Shown here: positions 25,609 through 34,380 of the stretch, in pieces | Layout: each line of letters begins with the position of its first letter | Numbering within the stretch: position 1 is the stretch's first letter | Assembly (NCBI RefSeq): GCF_964229645.1 | Contig: NZ_CAXREX010000182.1 | Coordinates: 1 to 64,000, forward strand | DNA length: 64,000 nucleotides | Source of the DNA: Nioella sp964229645 | GTDB lineage: Bacteria > Pseudomonadota > Alphaproteobacteria > Rhodobacterales > Rhodobacteraceae | Direction: 5' to 3' | Translations under genes and position numbers: made by a program | Notes under the pieces: model-generated | The model's database searches: none | The model's input: only the letters and a program-made list of their open reading frames with translations | What the model was told of the DNA's origin: nothing

Positions 25609-26547
25609 ATGGACGGCCAAACCAAACCCAGGCGTCGCAGCAAGGTCACGGGGCTGCGGGACGCAGCCCGCCTGGCCCGCGATGCCTTGCAGGACCGTCC
25701 GGAGCTTTGCCTTGGCGGATTGTTCAAGCAGGGCCGACCGGTCGCATTGGTGCGCGGGCTGCTGGCTGCGGGGGCAAAGGGCCTGCATGTCTATTCCTCG
25801 CCCGGCGCGGGCTATGACGTGGACCTGATGATCGCGGCAGGCGCGGTCGCGCAGATATTCATTCCCGGCGTCACGCTGGAGAACCGACTTTGCCCCAATT
25901 TCCGCCGCGCGGTCGAGGCAGGGCAGGTGACGGCCCATGCACTTGATGCGCTGACCGTGGTGGGCGGGCTGATGGCCTCGGCCCACGGTGTTCCGTTTCA
26001 GCCGATCGACGCGCTGCGCGGGTCGGACGTTCTGAAGCACAACCCGCTGATCCGCGAGATTGACTGCCCCTTCTCGGGGCGCCGTATCCATGCCGTCGGA
26101 CCGATCCGGCCCCGCGTCACCTTGCTGCACGCGCAAGAGGCCGACCGCTGGGGAAACCTGCGCCATCTCAGCACGATGGTCTATGCCGATCAGCTGATGG
26201 CGCGCGCCTCGGACATGGTCATTGCCAGCGTGGACAGGATCGTGCCGGACGAGGTCGTTCTGGACGATCCGACGCGGGTCACGGTGCCGGCCCATTATGT
26301 CGATGCCGTGGTCGAGGTGCCCTACGGCGCGCACCCCACCGCGAGCTTCCCCCATTATGCGATGGACGAGGACCACATCGACGCCTACGCCGATCTGGGC
26401 GATGCCGCCCGGACCGGCGACCGCGCCGGGCTGGACGCGTATATCGCGCGCCACGTGACCGGGCCGAAGAACCAGGACGACTATATCGAGGCGGTCGGCG
26501 ACGCCCAGCATTTCGCCCGGCTCGAAGCGGAGGCGCGGAGAGAATGA
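25609..26547 (+). CDS. Class I CoA-transferase, subunit A (GctA/IpdA-like)
   Basis: 312 residues from the ATG at 25609; GGAG lies about 14 nt upstream, so the start is only moderately sure, and a TTG at 25543 is in frame. The family pattern is present: GGLFKQGRP, a hydrophobic strand ending SSPGAGYDVDLMIAAG, the F-R-R-A-V-E-A-G segment, and HGVPFQPID with RGSDVLKHNP. Two-subunit members transfer CoA to acids such as glutaconate, while the homologous IpdAB hydrolyses a ring in steroid CD catabolism. Its stop overlaps the B subunit start by ATGA. First gene of the unit that also holds a TAXI-TRAP transporter. Confidence 0.88.
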   Translation: MDGQTKPRRRSKVTGLRDAARLARDALQDRPELCLGGLFKQGRPVALVRGLLAAGAKGLHVYSSPGAGYDVDLMIAAGAVAQIFIPGVTLENRLCPNFRRAVEAGQVTAHALDALTVVGGLMASAHGVPFQPIDALRGSDVLKHNPLIREIDCPFSGRRIHAVGPIRPRVTLLHAQEADRWGNLRHLSTMVYADQLMARASDMVIASVDRIVPDEVVLDDPTRVTVPAHYVDAVVEVPYGAHPTASFPHYAMDEDHIDAYADLGDAARTGDRAGLDAYIARHVTGPKNQDDYIEAVGDAQHFARLEAEARRE

Positions 26548-27311
26548 GTGCTGCGATTTCCCCCCTTGAGCAGATGGTCGTCGTGCTGGCCCGCGACCTG
26601 GCCGATGGCGAACTGGGGGCGGCGGGCGCTGCGGCCCTGGTGCCGATGGCGGCGATCGCTCTGGCGCGCGAACTGCATGCGCCCAACCTGACTATCGGCG
26701 GAGAGATGTTCTTCAACCCGGAGCCGGGACGGCTCTATCCCTCGATGCTGGACGACCGGGCCCTGGGCCGCTGCGAGGCCGCCGAAACCTTCATCGAGCT
26801 TTTCGGCCACAGCCATCACGGGCTGGATTTCTTCTTTCACAGCGGCTTGCAGCACGATGCCTTCGGCAACATCAACCTGCATCACGTCGGTGGTACGCTG
26901 CACGCGCCCGGGATGCGCGGGCCGGGGGCGGCCAACCTGTCCTATTGCCATACCTCCACGCGGTTCTACATCTGCCCCACGGTTCATACGGCGCGAAATT
27001 TTGTCGAGAAAGTGGATTTCATCACCATACCGGGGCACCTTTCGGGGCCCGAGGCGAAACGCGCCGCCGGCATGACCAATGAGGGGCCGCGGTTCGTGGT
27101 GACACCCCGCGCGGTTCTGGATTTCGACCCGGCGACGCTGCGGATGCGGCTGAAATCGGTCCACGCGGGCACGACCGCCGAAGAGGTGCAGCGCCACACG
27201 GGGTTCGACCTTGGAGTCTCGGGCGACGTGCCAACGACGCCGCCGCCAACAGACGACGAACTGACAATCCTGCGCGAGCGGGTCGACAAGACCGGCACTC
27301 TGCGCGCCTGA
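26544..27311 (+). CDS. Class I CoA-transferase, subunit B (GctB/IpdB-like)
   Basis: 255 residues; ATG overlaps the stop of subunit A. The segment HAPNLTIGGEMFF places a glutamate at residue 54, the same number as the catalytic Glu54 of glutaconate CoA-transferase B (recalled), though the usual E-x-G that follows is EMF here. The rest has the GctB fold pattern: AAETFIELFG, NINLHHVGG, and RNFVEKVDFIT. It completes the active site with subunit A. True CoA transfer is favoured by the retained Glu; a ring-hydrolase function cannot be excluded. Confidence 0.87.
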   Translation: MSAAISPLEQMVVVLARDLADGELGAAGAAALVPMAAIALARELHAPNLTIGGEMFFNPEPGRLYPSMLDDRALGRCEAAETFIELFGHSHHGLDFFFHSGLQHDAFGNINLHHVGGTLHAPGMRGPGAANLSYCHTSTRFYICPTVHTARNFVEKVDFITIPGHLSGPEAKRAAGMTNEGPRFVVTPRAVLDFDPATLRMRLKSVHAGTTAEEVQRHTGFDLGVSGDVPTTPPPTDDELTILRERVDKTGTLRA

Positions 27312-27354
27312 AGCGCGGATGCCGATAACTTTGAACAACCACTGGGAGGAAGAG

Positions 27355-28326
27355 ATGTTCAAACGCATGATGACTGAAAACCGGCGGGCAATCGGTGCCG
27401 CGGCGGCCTTGAGTGCCATTCTTGTGGGCGGGGCGGTTTCGGCCAGGGATCTGACGATGGGGACCACGAGCCCGACGTCCAGCCATTTCACGATCTCGGT
27501 CGCGATGAGCAAGGCGATCGAGACCGGCATGGAAGATACCACCGTCAACGTGATCGAGACCGGCGCCAGCGTGGACAATGTCCTGCGCCTCGCACGGGAC
27601 GAAATCGATCTCGGCCTTGCCACCACCGACATTCTGATCGCGGCCCGTAACGGATCGGGCAAGTTCGAAGGCAACGCCGTTCCCGACACGGTCGCGCTCT
27701 ATCCCTACAGCGCGTCGGTCCTGCTGATTGCCGCAACCGAGGAGTCGGGCGTGACCTCGCTCGAGGATCTGGATGGCAAGAAGTTCAATCCGGGTATCCG
27801 GGGATCGGCCGCCGAGAACCTGACAACCACCGTGCTGTCGATGTTCGACATCAACGCCGACCTCGTGCACGGGGCCGTCGGTGACGCGGTCGAAGGCATC
27901 AAGAACCGCCAGATCATCGGCTACAGCAAATACGGGGCCGCAAACTCTGTCGATGCAACCCTGCAAGAGCTGATGACCAGCACCGAGATGCGGTTGATCG
28001 GCTTTTCCGAGGAGCAGGAGAAAGCGGCAACGGAAGCCATGGAGGGCGTCGGTTTCACGACCCTTCCCGCGGGGCTTATTCCCGGGTCCGAGGAGATGCG
28101 GGTGCCCAAGCTCAACGTCTTCTTCCTGACCCGCACCGGCGTCATGGACGACGACACCGCCTATGACATCGCCCGCAGCATCCACCAGAACATGGATCTG
28201 CTGGTCGAAGCCTGGCCGCAACTGGCGGAATACGACATCGCCGCCGATGCCGTCGCGACCATCGAGACCGGTATACCCTATCATCCGGGCGCGGCGCGGT
28301 ACTGGAAAGAAGCCGCAGGCAACTGA
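27355..28326 (+). CDS. TAXI-family TRAP substrate-binding protein
   Basis: 323 residues from the ATG at 27355, which follows GGGAGGAAG. A signal peptide with a twin-basic start (NRR) and hydrophobic core ends near VSARD. The mature part shows the TAXI pattern: MGTTSPTSSHF at the start, VIETGASVDNVLRLARDEIDLG, and FNPGIRGSAAENLTTTVL around the second lobe. Periplasmic solute receptor for the fused permease 86 nt downstream. It follows the CoA-transferase genes by 43 nt, suggesting that the transported acid is the CoA acceptor. Confidence 0.9.
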   Translation: MFKRMMTENRRAIGAAAALSAILVGGAVSARDLTMGTTSPTSSHFTISVAMSKAIETGMEDTTVNVIETGASVDNVLRLARDEIDLGLATTDILIAARNGSGKFEGNAVPDTVALYPYSASVLLIAATEESGVTSLEDLDGKKFNPGIRGSAAENLTTTVLSMFDINADLVHGAVGDAVEGIKNRQIIGYSKYGAANSVDATLQELMTSTEMRLIGFSEEQEKAATEAMEGVGFTTLPAGLIPGSEEMRVPKLNVFFLTRTGVMDDDTAYDIARSIHQNMDLLVEAWPQLAEYDIAADAVATIETGIPYHPGAARYWKEAAGN

Positions 28327-28411
28327 TTCCGCCCGGCGGACAGTCGCACAGCCGGTCAAACGGACCGGTCGAGCGGGGCGCCCCATGCGCCCCGCCGTCT
28401 CGGGAGGGAAC

Positions 28412-30355
28412 ATGAGACAATCATCGAGCGAAGCTTCGCCTTGGGAACGGCGCGGAGCGCAGGCACTCGGCGCGTTGTTCGCAGCATTCGTCGCACTGCA
28501 TTTCTACAATGCCCTGTACGGACAGTTCGAACCGCTGGTTCAACGACCGATCTTTATCGGCTTCGGTCTGGGCGGTGCCTTTTTCCTCTACGCCGCGCGC
28601 GCGGCGCGGACCGGCGGTCGAAGCGGCCTGGAACGGGCCATCGACATCACGCTCGGGCTGCTGGCCTTTGGCGTCTGCCTCTACGTGATCCTCAACCGGG
28701 ATCGCTTTTCCGACATCATGGTGCAGTACGGCCCGCTCGACAAGGCGGCTGGTCTGCTGGCCGTCCTGCTGACGCTCGAAGCGGCCCGCCGGGTGATCGG
28801 CTGGTTCCTGCCCTTGCTGGCGCTGATCACCGTTCTTTATTATTACTTCGGGTATGATCTGATTGACGGCGGCTGGCGCCCGCCGCGGGTTTCGGCGCGC
28901 ACGGCGGTCGAGACCTTCTACAGTTCGACCACCGGCATCTTCGGCTATCTCGCGGATGTGGGCGCGCGGGTCATCACGATCTATGTGCTTCTGGGGGCAT
29001 TGCTGCTGTCCACCGGGGCGACCGACGTGTTCATGAAAATGGCCACATGGATCGCCGGACGCACCTTCGGCGGCCCCGCCAAGGTCTGCGCCCTGTCCTC
29101 GGCGATGTTCGGGACGGTGACCGGATCGGCGGTGGCCAATGTCATGGCGACAGGCTCGATCACCATCCCCACGATGAAGCGGCTGCGCTATCCGCCGGCC
29201 TTTGCCGGCGCGGTCGAGGCGGTCGCCTCCTCCGCCGGTCAGCTGACGCCGCCGGTGATGGGGGCGGGGGCGTTCATCATGGCCGAGTTCCTGAACATTC
29301 CCTACACCGAAATCGCGGTCGCTGCGATCGGTCCTGCGTTTCTCTATTACCTCGCGATATGGCTCGGGGTGGACCTCTATGCGCGCAAGACAGGCCTTCA
29401 GCCCACCCCGAAGAGCGAAATGCCGAAACCGGCGGATTTCCTGGCGCCCGACAAGGCGATCCCGCTGTTTCTTCCCATCGGGACGGTGATCTATTTCTTG
29501 TTTCAAGGCTATACACCGAGCTTTGCGGGTGCGGCGTCGATCATCGTTCTGATCCTGACCTGCGCGGTCGTGCGCCCCTTTTCCCAGGAGGCCCGGGCGC
29601 AGGGGCTGCGGGCCTGTTGGGCCGGGCTGGCCCGGGACGTTTACGAAGGGATGGTCGAAGCCGGCCGCGCGCTGGTGATGATCGCCGCGCTGCTGGCCTG
29701 TGCCGCGATCGTGGTGAAGGTCCTGACGGCGACAGGCGCGGGGGTGAAGATCTCGAACCTGCTGTTTTCGGTGTCCGATCAGGGCCTGATCGTCGCCTTG
29801 CTGCTGGCGGCGGTGCTGTCGATCGTGCTGGGCATGGATGTTCCGACCACCGCGTCCTACGTGCTGGCGGCGGCGGTTGCCGCGCCCAGCCTCGTGCGGC
29901 TTGGCCTGCCGGAAATGACCGCCCATCTCTTCGTCTTCTACTACGCGATCCTGTCGGCCATCACGCCACCGGTCTGCGCCAGCGTCTATGCCGCCGCCGC
30001 GCTGGCCGGAGCCAACTTCTGGAAGGTGGCGGGCCGCGCGCTGGTGCTTGCCGGTGCGGTCTATGTGGTGCCGTTCCTGTTCGTGTTCAGGCCGGGTATC
30101 CTGGCGCAGGGCGGGTCCGGTCAGATCGTTCTGGATCTGGGCGTGGCCAGTGCCGCGGTCTTCGCCGTCAGCGTCGGGTTGAGCGGTTACCTCCGGGGAA
30201 CGCTGTCCCTGCCGGGGCGGGGGATGTTTCTGGCGACGGCAACCTTGCTGTTCTATGCTGCGCCGTTGGCCGACATTATCGGCGGGCTGGTGCTGATTGC
30301 GTTGGTGGCATGGCGGTTCTTTCGCGGAGAGCGGCAGACCCTCGGCACCGGTTGA
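28412..30355 (+). CDS. Fused TRAP transporter permease (TAXI type)
   Basis: 647 residues from the ATG at 28412 with CGGGAGGGAAC upstream; the longer in-frame extension overlaps the TAXI gene. It resembles the permease at 12823-14790: TFGGPAKVCALSSAMFG, GSAVANVMATGS, EAVASSAGQLTPPVMGA and YAILSAITPPVCAS are matching landmarks. About 16-18 membrane segments, DctQ-like then DctM-like. It is the last gene before the hairpin at 30380 and converges with the operon ending at 30443. Confidence 0.92.
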   Translation: MRQSSSEASPWERRGAQALGALFAAFVALHFYNALYGQFEPLVQRPIFIGFGLGGAFFLYAARAARTGGRSGLERAIDITLGLLAFGVCLYVILNRDRFSDIMVQYGPLDKAAGLLAVLLTLEAARRVIGWFLPLLALITVLYYYFGYDLIDGGWRPPRVSARTAVETFYSSTTGIFGYLADVGARVITIYVLLGALLLSTGATDVFMKMATWIAGRTFGGPAKVCALSSAMFGTVTGSAVANVMATGSITIPTMKRLRYPPAFAGAVEAVASSAGQLTPPVMGAGAFIMAEFLNIPYTEIAVAAIGPAFLYYLAIWLGVDLYARKTGLQPTPKSEMPKPADFLAPDKAIPLFLPIGTVIYFLFQGYTPSFAGAASIIVLILTCAVVRPFSQEARAQGLRACWAGLARDVYEGMVEAGRALVMIAALLACAAIVVKVLTATGAGVKISNLLFSVSDQGLIVALLLAAVLSIVLGMDVPTTASYVLAAAVAAPSLVRLGLPEMTAHLFVFYYAILSAITPPVCASVYAAAALAGANFWKVAGRALVLAGAVYVVPFLFVFRPGILAQGGSGQIVLDLGVASAAVFAVSVGLSGYLRGTLSLPGRGMFLATATLLFYAAPLADIIGGLVLIALVAWRFFRGERQTLGTG

Positions 30356-30370
30356 CGCCGATGCAACTTC

Positions 30371-30404
30371 AAAAAAGGAGCCGCCGCAGAACACCTGCGG
30401 CGGC
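30371..30404 (-). terminator. Intrinsic terminator, mainly for the minus-strand operon
   Basis: Perfect 10-bp stem (GCCGCCGCAG / CTGCGGCGGC) with a 5-nt loop at 30380-30404. On the minus strand it is followed by TCCTTTTTT, a good U-run for the operon that ends at 30443; on the plus strand only CCTATT follows. Confidence 0.82.
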
Positions 30405-30442
30405 CCTATTACGGTTGGTTGCGCGGACCTGTGCGCGCTGTC

Positions 30443-30847
30443 TCAGGTCATCCTGAAGTAGGGAAAGGTGATCTCGTCGGTCGCTTTCACGAAGGTCACT
30501 TCGACCCTGGCCCCGATACGCACGGATTCGGGATCGTCGGTCTGGATCCGGCTCATCATCCGCGGGCCTTCTTCCAGTTCGATCAGCGCAACGACGTAAG
30601 GCACGTCGTCGGCAAAGGCCGGGCCTGCCGGGCGGCGGGCGATGGTGAAGGTATGCACCTCGCCGCGCCCGCTGACCGTGTCGAATTTCAGGTTGTCGGA
30701 ATGGCAGTGCGGGCAGATCGCCCGCGGATAGAAGTGATGCCTGCCGCAATCGCCGCAAAGCGGGATGTCGAGGCGGCCCTCGTGCGCGGCCGCCCAATAG
30801 GGGGCGCTGTCGTGGTCGATCACCGGAAGCGGTTTTTCAGTGCTCAT
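30443..30847 (-). CDS. DUF35 zinc-ribbon/OB-fold protein, partner of the second thiolase-like protein
   Basis: 134 residues. Zinc-ribbon cysteines at 31, 34, 45 and 48 (PLCGDCG... ICPHCHS), then an OB-fold starting SGRGEVHTFTI. Compared with the DUF35 gene at 11174 it has an extra N-terminal helix (YWAAAHEGRL), seen in many members that bind thiolase-superfamily enzymes. It lies 4 nt downstream of the thiolase-like gene and is the last gene of its operon, just before the terminator at 30371. Confidence 0.9.
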   Translation of the reverse strand: MSTEKPLPVIDHDSAPYWAAAHEGRLDIPLCGDCGRHHFYPRAICPHCHSDNLKFDTVSGRGEVHTFTIARRPAGPAFADDVPYVVALIELEEGPRMMSRIQTDDPESVRIGARVEVTFVKATDEITFPYFRMT

Positions 30848-30851
30848 CGAC

Positions 30852-32024
30852 TCAGTCCTTCTGCAAAATCACGGTCGCGCCGGAGGACAGCGTGCCCCCC
30901 GTGCCATGCACCAGCGCGGTCTCGGCCCCCGCGACCTGCCGGATGCCGCAGACGCCCCGCAACTGGCGGGTGGCCTCGATCAGCAGGAATATCCCGTACA
31001 TGCCCGGATGCAGCGCCGAAAGACCGCCGCCATTGGTGTTCATCGGAAAGGCGCCGCCGGGTGCCGTGCGCTGGCCGGAGACGAAATCGCCACCTTCGCC
31101 GATCTTGCAGAAACCCAGCGCCTCCAGCGTCAGCAGGACGGTGATGGTGAAACTGTCATAGACCTCGACCACGTCGATATCGGAATGGCTCACCCCGGCC
31201 ATTTTCATCGCCGTTTCGCCGGCCTTCTGCGCGGGCAGCAGGCGGGCGAGGTCCGGCATCTCTCCGATGGCCCAATGGGTGTGCGCCTCGCCATAGCCCC
31301 TGACCGCGACGGGTTCGGTCCCGAGGTCCCTGGCGCGTTCGGCGGTGGTCATCACGATGGCACCCGCGCCGTCGGTGACAAGGCAGCAATCAAGCAGGTG
31401 CAGCGGTTCCGAGATCATCGTGCTGGACAGGACATCGTCGACCGACAGCGGATCGCGCCGCGTCGCGGCGGGGTTCAGCTGCGCCCATTTCCGGGTGGCG
31501 ACGGCGATCTCGGCCAGGTTCTCGGAGGTGGTGCCGTATTCGTGCATGTGACGCTGCGCCGCCATCGCGTAGCCGCCCACCGGCGTCGGCATCCCGTAAG
31601 GCGTTTCGTGCTGCATCGACAGGACCGAGGGGCGCCCCCCCAGATTGCGGCTGCGCAGCGATTTCTGGTCGGAGCTGTAGACGATCAGGGCAACCTCGCA
31701 ATAGCCCTCGCGCAGCGCCATCGCGGCATGGGCGACATGCGCCTCGAAGGCCGAGCCGCCGATATTGGTGCCATCGACATAGGTTGGCATGATGCCGAGA
31801 TATTCGCCCAGCGTCACCGTCGCAAGCTGCCCCGGCCCCGGTACGCCCCACATGCCGGCGGTCAGAAGACCGTCCACATCGTCCAGCGTCAGGCCGGCTT
31901 CCTCGACGGCGGCTTTCGCCACCAGGGCGGCATGGCCCAGAACCGAAGCCTTGGTGACGAATTTCCCGTCCTCGATTGGCGCGTCGGCAAGGCCGACGAT
32001 CACCGGATCGCGTCCGTTCTTCAT
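30852..32024 (-). CDS. Thiolase-fold protein without thiolase cysteines; probable retro-aldolase
   Basis: 390 residues. As in the homolog at 10032-11177, the nucleophile region is TNIGGSAFE (86-94) and the second cysteine region is VHGTGG, so there is no reactive cysteine at either place. His339 and Tyr343 (HPGMYG) and Tyr289 (EVYDSF) are conserved between the two proteins. The position of the tyrosines and the adjacent DUF35 gene match Ltp2-type aldolases (recalled). Upstream neighbours are an ACAD, a MaoC-fold protein and an ADP-forming acyl-CoA synthetase, giving a plausible activate-desaturate-hydrate-cleave order. Confidence 0.9.
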   Translation of the reverse strand: MKNGRDPVIVGLADAPIEDGKFVTKASVLGHAALVAKAAVEEAGLTLDDVDGLLTAGMWGVPGPGQLATVTLGEYLGIMPTYVDGTNIGGSAFEAHVAHAAMALREGYCEVALIVYSSDQKSLRSRNLGGRPSVLSMQHETPYGMPTPVGGYAMAAQRHMHEYGTTSENLAEIAVATRKWAQLNPAATRRDPLSVDDVLSSTMISEPLHLLDCCLVTDGAGAIVMTTAERARDLGTEPVAVRGYGEAHTHWAIGEMPDLARLLPAQKAGETAMKMAGVSHSDIDVVEVYDSFTITVLLTLEALGFCKIGEGGDFVSGQRTAPGGAFPMNTNGGGLSALHPGMYGIFLLIEATRQLRGVCGIRQVAGAETALVHGTGGTLSSGATVILQKD

Positions 32025-32072
32025 GGGTTCTTTCCCTTTGTTGTCCGGTCGTGCCCCAAGGCGGTCCCGATG

Positions 32073-33215
32073 TCAGTTCGGGCGCATGGTCTTGGCGATG
32101 AGGGTGCGCTGTATCTGCGATGTCCCGCCACCGATGGTGCTTTGCATTCCCTCGCGGAAATACCGTTCCATATCCGCCTCGGGCAGCATGGAATGACCGC
32201 CGAGGATCTGCATGCCGTTGCGGGTGACGGTTTGCAGCGTCTCGGAGGCAAAGAGTTTCGCCATCGAGACTTCGCGCGTGCAGGGCGTCTTGGCCGCGGC
32301 CAGGCTGGCGGCGCGATAGACCAGCAGCCGCGCGGCATCGACCTGGGTCTGCATGTCGGCCAGCATGTGGCGGATCACCTGAAAGTCGAAGATCGGCTTG
32401 TCGAACTGGATCCGTTCATGCGCGTAGCGCAGGGCATCGTCCACCGCCGTCTGGGCATTGCCGACATAGGCGGCGGCCACCGCGACACGTTCCAGTTCCA
32501 GATGATCGGTGATGATCTTCCAGCCCTCGTTTTCGGTGCCCAGCAGCGCATCGGCGGGCAGTTTCACGTCATCCACGAAAATCTCGGTGGTGCCTGTTGC
32601 GCGCCGCGCCAGGGTCGGCAGTTTGCGGATATCCAGACCCTCGGTATCGTTGGGGATCAGGAAGACCGACAACCCCTTGTGCTTGGGCGCGTCCGGATCG
32701 GTGCGGGTCAGCATGGCGAGGATCGCATTGTCGGCCGTCGCGCCCGAGCACCACAGCTTCTGCCCCTTGACGACCCAGCCGTTACCGTCGCGCCGCGCGC
32801 GGGTCTTGGTCGAGGCCGCATCCGACCCGGCGCCGGGTTCGGAAATCGAGATCGAGAAGCGGATATCGCCATCGAGGAACGGCTGGATATAGCGCTCTTT
32901 CTGTTCGGGCGTGCCGAATTTCTCGATATTCATCGCGGTGAATGTGGCGACCATCAGACCGGTGGAGAAATCGAAACCGTATTTCGCCAGCCCCTCGCAC
33001 ATCAGCGCATAGTCCATGATGTCGCCGCCCAGCCCGCCGCTTTCCTCGGAAAACAGGATGCCGAGCCAGCCCTGCCTGGCGACCTTTTCATAGGCCTCGT
33101 AGGGATATTCGCGCTCACGGTCGCATTTGCGGATGTAGTCGCGACCGATCTCCTCGTCGATGAAACGCGCGACGGTCGCACGCCACATCTCCTGCTCGGG
33201 ACTGAGAAAGTTCAT
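32073..33215 (-). CDS. Acyl-CoA dehydrogenase
   Basis: 380 residues; ATG after AGGAGAG and overlapping the MaoC stop by 4 nt. Landmarks are LFSEESGGLGG, ISEPGAGSDA (125-133), HKGLSVFLIP and RIQFDKPIF. The C-terminal site reads GGGTSQIQ and lacks the EGT glutamate, but E242 in LELER is at the isovaleryl-type base position, so the enzyme should be active. It probably introduces the double bond that the upstream MaoC-fold protein then hydrates. Confidence 0.93.
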   Translation of the reverse strand: MNFLSPEQEMWRATVARFIDEEIGRDYIRKCDREREYPYEAYEKVARQGWLGILFSEESGGLGGDIMDYALMCEGLAKYGFDFSTGLMVATFTAMNIEKFGTPEQKERYIQPFLDGDIRFSISISEPGAGSDAASTKTRARRDGNGWVVKGQKLWCSGATADNAILAMLTRTDPDAPKHKGLSVFLIPNDTEGLDIRKLPTLARRATGTTEIFVDDVKLPADALLGTENEGWKIITDHLELERVAVAAAYVGNAQTAVDDALRYAHERIQFDKPIFDFQVIRHMLADMQTQVDAARLLVYRAASLAAAKTPCTREVSMAKLFASETLQTVTRNGMQILGGHSMLPEADMERYFREGMQSTIGGGTSQIQRTLIAKTMRPN

Positions 33216-33712
33216 GCTCTCTCTCCTTGTGCGGTGCCGTGCGCGGCCCGGATCTTGGGCGGTTCTCCGGGGCGATCGAGTCGGGTCTTTCGGATCAGCA
33301 GGCTGAACGCGCAGCGCATCACCGTTTCGTCGCGTTGGTTGATGCCTTCCAGCTTGCTGGTCACGACACCGTGCTTTTCGTCATGATCCTTCAGATCGAC
33401 GATTTCCACGCGGGCCCAGAGGGTATCGTTGATGAAGGTCGGTCGCAGAAAGCGCAGACCGTCGCAGCCGTAAAAGGCGGCGAGAACGGTACTGTCGAAG
33501 GGGATCATCGCGTTGACGATGGAAAACACGAGGCTGCCCTGAACGAGGCGCTGACCGTAGATCGCCTCCTTGGCATGCTCGATGTTGGAATGCAGCTCAA
33601 GCCAGTTCCCGGTCAGCATGCAGAAATTGACGACATCTGTTTCCGTCATCGTCCGTCCGCTGGATACGCCGGTCTGGCCCAGTGACAACTCTCCGAAAGG
33701 GTGACGTATCAC
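33212..33712 (-). CDS. MaoC-fold (hotdog) protein with partly altered active site
   Basis: 166 residues. I choose the GTG at 33712, which has AGGAG 8 nt upstream and overlaps the synthetase beta stop as GTGA; the open frame extends much further upstream but lies inside the synthetase gene. The hydratase dyad position reads GNWLELH (35-41), so the catalytic Asp is Asn36 while His41 remains, and the AHG motif is VQG. It may be an altered hydratase or a heteromer partner, like the MaoC-fold protein at 18718. It sits between the acyl-CoA synthetase and the ACAD. Confidence 0.82.
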   Translation of the reverse strand: MIRHPFGELSLGQTGVSSGRTMTETDVVNFCMLTGNWLELHSNIEHAKEAIYGQRLVQGSLVFSIVNAMIPFDSTVLAAFYGCDGLRFLRPTFINDTLWARVEIVDLKDHDEKHGVVTSKLEGINQRDETVMRCAFSLLIRKTRLDRPGEPPKIRAAHGTAQGERA

Positions 33713-34380
33713 GTGATATTCTCCTGTTCGTCCGCCTTGGGCGCCAACACGATCAAGGCATCGGCAGCGACCAATCCTTTCCCGTCCGCCCGAACCATCA
33801 CAGGGTTGATTTCGATTTCCGAGATCAGATCGGCGTTTTCGGCGAAGAAAACAGATATGCGTGAAATCAGGTCCGCCAGGGCCCCCCGGTCGGCGGGTTT
33901 CGCGCCGCGCAGCCCCGCCAGCAACCTGGCGCCCGGGCCCGAATCCACCATCGTCTCGGCGGTTTGCGGCCCCGCGGGCGCGAGCCGGATCTCGGCTGCG
34001 TCGATCAGTTCCACCAGGATGCCGCCGGGACCGGCCAGCACGATCGGGCCAAAGGTGTCGTCGCGTTTGCAGCCGATGATCCATTCGGCCACCGAGTCTT
34101 CTTCCATTTCCTCGATCAGCGCCGTGCCGCCCGCAAAACGCTCCGCCATTTCGGCGGCGGCCCGTTTCGCCTCTTCGGGGGAAAGACCCAGTCGGACGAG
34201 ACCATGATCGGACTTGTGCGGATAATCGTCGTGACACAGCTTGGCGACACAGCGCCCTTCGACGGGGTCGCGTTTCGGCACCGGTACGCCGATCCGTTGC
34301 AGCAGGTCCTTCGCGTCGGCCTCATGGACCACTTTGCGCCCGGCCCGCTGCCAGTCTTCCAGTGTTTCCCTCGGGGTCAT
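33709..34380 (-). CDS. ADP-forming acyl-CoA synthetase, beta (ATP-grasp) subunit
   Basis: 223 residues, the size of a free beta subunit. The ATP-grasp segments are visible: HKSDHGLVRLGLS, FGPIVLAGPGGILVELI and EIEINPVMV, corresponding to the C-terminal half of fused homologs at 38386 and 49177. It catalyses the ATP to ADP half-reaction that phosphorylates the alpha-subunit histidine. The gene overlaps the alpha gene before it and the MaoC gene after it by 4 nt each, so a 1:1 complex is expected. Confidence 0.92.
   Translation of the reverse strand: MTPRETLEDWQRAGRKVVHEADAKDLLQRIGVPVPKRDPVEGRCVAKLCHDDYPHKSDHGLVRLGLSPEEAKRAAAEMAERFAGGTALIEEMEEDSVAEWIIGCKRDDTFGPIVLAGPGGILVELIDAAEIRLAPAGPQTAETMVDSGPGARLLAGLRGAKPADRGALADLISRISVFFAENADLISEIEINPVMVRADGKGLVAADALIVLAPKADEQENIT

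Noticed and set aside
28421..30394. A 657-codon minus-strand frame opposite the second TRAP permease
   Set aside because: Same type of shadow: low-complexity R/H/Q/G composition, and the plus strand holds recognisable TAXI-type permease motifs.
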